DNA of 64,000 nucleotides from Pyrocephalus nanus (Eukaryota; Chordata; Aves; Passeriformes; Tyrannidae): contig CM076267.1 of the NCBI GenBank assembly GCA_038380795.1, forward strand, positions 16,413,501-16,477,500. Direction: 5' to 3'. Positions within the stretch are counted from its first letter, which is position 1. The number at the start of each line of letters is the position of its first letter. Below the pieces are notes generated by a model that was given only the letters and a program-made list of their open reading frames with translations, was not told the DNA's origin and did not search any database. A program made the translations under genes and the position numbers. Shown here in pieces: positions 63,401 to 64,000 of this stretch.

Positions 63401-64000
63401 TGTCACAGGTGTATTTTCCAGAGTGCTCGGCTTGAGCAGCAGGGATGAGCAGCCGGCGATAGGCACCCTCCTCTTCCAGGACCAGGCTGCCCCCAGCCTC
63501 CAGCCTGATGTCCTCCTTGGCCCAGCACACAGGCGCATCCACACGGGACAGCTCACAGCACAGTGTCACTGTCTCCCCCAGGGACACCGTCATGACAGGG
63601 ACAGGTCTGCAGGGCTGCAGTATCCTCACTGGAGGCTCTGCAGGGATGGCATATCTGTGATGCAAAGCAGCGCAGGGACATCGTGGCCCTGGACACTCCT
63701 CTGCTGCCAGCCCCAGGTGAGCGACTGCACTGGTGGCCCCATCAGTAGGCACCCATTGGCTTCATTACTGTGGAGAAGCCAGTCCCCTCCCCCAGGCTGG
63801 GACACACCCTGCAGCCAGAACTGCATCAGCACCTCCCTGCTCCCGGGTCTCCACTGACCTGACACCTTGACGTCGAAGGAGACGGCCTCATCCTTGCTCT
63901 CGCAGATGTACTCGCCTGTGTCCTCCATGCTGCTCTTGGGGATGAAGAGACAGCGCCAGGCCCCCTCCACCAGCAGCAGAAGGTTGTCAGTCTCATCCAC
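57464..64000 (-). CDS. OBSL1: OBSL1, obscurin-like cytoskeletal adaptor, C-terminal part (5' end outside the window)
   Basis: Sixteen exon segments encode thirteen immunoglobulin I-set domains (first partial), about 1135 residues of a protein that in human is 1896 residues. Nearly every domain is one exon of 267-282 nt with phase 1 at both ends; two domains are split by an extra intron. From family knowledge, OBSL1 links titin and myomesin at the M-band and, with CUL7 and CCDC8, forms the 3M complex; loss causes 3-M growth syndrome. The N-terminal domains that carry the CUL7-binding region are not in this window. Several Ig domains lack one or both canonical Cys. Identity rests on the Ig-array architecture and the position next to TMEM198. 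Obscurin itself would carry kinase or RhoGEF modules and sit elsewhere. Confidence 0.94.
57710..57976 (-). CDS. OBSL1: OBSL1 Ig domain 13 exon (last Ig domain)
   Basis: A 267-nt phase 1-1 exon opening ALPIRIVKPLRDK. Canonical Cys pair (ATLECTVSHA and DSYTCDAFDD) and Trp (RVRWLRGD). It ends after LLVE at GTGAGA. Confidence 0.93.
58105..58209 (-). CDS. OBSL1: OBSL1 Ig domain 12, second half exon
   Basis: It encodes RHFLLFCGARPEDQG and LIRFAAGTATSEASL. The F-strand Cys is Ala, while a Cys appears on the E strand. 162 plus 105 nt again gives 267. Confidence 0.89.
58359..58520 (-). CDS. OBSL1: OBSL1 Ig domain 12, first half exon
   Basis: It encodes the A to D strands with NAIFTCEASHGD and EWFRDGEKIKV. 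It ends in phase 1 after KIRQE. Confidence 0.9.
58622..58775 (-). CDS. OBSL1: OBSL1 Ig domain 11, second half exon
   Basis: It starts DGQELRPG and carries the F-strand Cys (DAGSYTCDAGD). The two halves add to 267 nt, the usual domain length, which supports the split. Confidence 0.91.
58939..59051 (-). CDS. OBSL1: OBSL1 Ig domain 11, first half exon
   Basis: This is the N-terminal half of a split domain: A to C strands with ATFECELSRPNAEVKWFK. It ends at phase 0 (AAG|GTGAGG) right after the core Trp. Confidence 0.9.
59386..59652 (-). CDS. OBSL1: OBSL1 Ig domain 10 exon
   Basis: A 267-nt phase 1-1 exon. Both canonical Cys are lost (ATFHLELSH and SGTITFTADT). Trp (GVWTRDG) and the overall strand pattern remain. 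Confidence 0.92.
59909..60175 (-). CDS. OBSL1: OBSL1 Ig domain 9 exon
   Basis: A 267-nt phase 1-1 exon. The F-strand Cys (GTYRCESLHD) and Trp (EVQWLKQG) are kept; the B-strand position is Val (CLEVEVSHE), with a Cys four residues earlier instead. Confidence 0.92.
60258..60527 (-). CDS. OBSL1: OBSL1 Ig domain 8 exon
   Basis: A 270-nt phase 1-1 exon. The B-strand Cys (ATFKCLVSPED) and Trp (AVTWQLNG) are present, but the F-strand Cys is Ala (AGTVTANAEG). Confidence 0.92.
60679..60945 (-). CDS. OBSL1: OBSL1 Ig domain 7 exon
   Basis: A 267-nt phase 1-1 exon. Canonical Cys pair (RVVLWCELCKP and GEYCCESNDD) and Trp (DVVWRKDG). An additional Cys follows the first and another precedes the second. 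Confidence 0.93.
61028..61303 (-). CDS. OBSL1: OBSL1 Ig domain 6 exon
   Basis: A 276-nt phase 1-1 exon. The B-strand Cys is replaced by Ala (AVLSAITSTE); Trp (DVTWLGPQ) and F-strand Cys (DAGIYTCLSPHD) are kept. The donor is GTGGGC. Confidence 0.92.
61440..61715 (-). CDS. OBSL1: OBSL1 Ig domain 5 exon
   Basis: A 276-nt phase 1-1 exon. The B-strand Cys is replaced (SVTLVARLSPE); Trp (TVQWQKDGQRL) and F-strand Cys (GIFLCDAGDD) are kept. Confidence 0.93.
61716..62446 (-). other. OBSL1: OBSL1 intron between Ig 4 and Ig 5, with MEF2 and E-box motifs
   Basis: At 731 bp this is the longest OBSL1 intron in the window. It holds a perfect MEF2 consensus CTAAATTTAA (62206-62215), a CAGCTG E-box (62129-62134) and an overlapping GATAAG word (62134-62139), all within about 90 bp. 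No exon was seen inside it. Confidence 0.55.
62447..62728 (-). CDS. OBSL1: OBSL1 Ig domain 4 exon
   Basis: A 282-nt phase 1-1 exon. Canonical Cys pair (LVMACELSR and GCYICDTASD) with Trp in AIVRWLRNG. It begins with a PEPPVTIV linker. Confidence 0.93.
62997..63272 (-). CDS. OBSL1: OBSL1 Ig domain 3 exon
   Basis: A 276-nt phase 1-1 exon. The core Trp (EVKWYKDGEKL) and F-strand Cys (DAGEYLCDTGND) are present, but the B-strand Cys position holds Val (LVLEVHLSH), so no canonical disulphide is possible. Confidence 0.93.
63362..63637 (-). CDS. OBSL1: OBSL1 Ig domain 2 exon
   Basis: A 276-nt phase 1-1 exon. It has a B-strand Cys (VTLCCELSR), a core Trp (VCWAKEDI) and the F-strand motif HSGKYTCDTAND, so it is a canonical disulphide Ig fold. 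Confidence 0.93.
63859..64000 (-). CDS. OBSL1: OBSL1 Ig domain 1 of the window (partial exon)
   Basis: Only the second half of the domain is inside the window: the E and F strands with SSMEDTGEYICESKDEA and the F-strand Cys, then G strand FDVKVS. It ends in phase 1 at a GTCAGT donor. Confidence 0.9.

Noticed and set aside
1..64000. tRNA, rRNA or CRISPR-like features
   Set aside because: No tRNA B-box with a cloverleaf, no rRNA-like stretch and no regularly spaced direct repeats with unique spacers were seen.

Overview
This is vertebrate nuclear DNA, most likely from a bird. Genes are split by GT-AG introns, CpG islands sit at promoters, the sequence is GC-rich and repeat-poor, and the only recognisable transposons are two old CR1-type LINE remnants. 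Four genes are readable, in the order ASIC4 (+), CHPF (-), TMEM198 (+), OBSL1 (-, 5' part outside the window). This matches the conserved ASIC4-CHPF-TMEM198-OBSL1 block on human chromosome 2q35. All exon borders were read by eye from splice motifs, reading frame and recalled family sequence; no alignment was run.

Layout. 1-8960: non-coding, with two degenerate tandem repeats. 8960-10163: CpG-island promoter and 5' leader of ASIC4. 10164-36709: ASIC4, ten coding exons giving 538 residues, with a first intron of about 22.8 kb that holds AT-rich regulatory-looking islands, a pentanucleotide repeat and a CR1 remnant. 36710-about 38750: ASIC4 3' UTR. About 38750-43810: intergenic. 43810-48883: CHPF, four exons giving 771 residues, with a CCAAT-rich CpG promoter up to about 49400. 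49420-51790: spacer with an AT-rich island and a CA-rich minisatellite. 51790-57170: TMEM198, with a CpG/CRE promoter, four coding exons (358 residues) and a long 3' UTR. 57310-64000: the C-terminal part of OBSL1, thirteen Ig domains (the first partial), ending tail-to-tail with TMEM198.

The most interesting object is an intact 199-codon exon at 32679-33275, just upstream of ASIC4 exon 2. It encodes a second, different ASIC N-terminus with its own TM1 and proximal ectodomain, and ends in a phase-0 donor that joins exon 2 exactly as exon 1 does. A CpG island lies about 1.4 kb upstream. This looks like an alternative first exon of ASIC4, paralleling the ASIC1a/1b and ASIC2a/2b pairs. In it the His of the DEG/ENaC His-Gly gating motif is replaced by Pro.

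The four genes are not a functional pathway: an ion-channel subunit, a Golgi glycosyltransferase partner, a Wnt-linked membrane protein and a cytoskeletal adaptor. Their grouping reflects conserved synteny.
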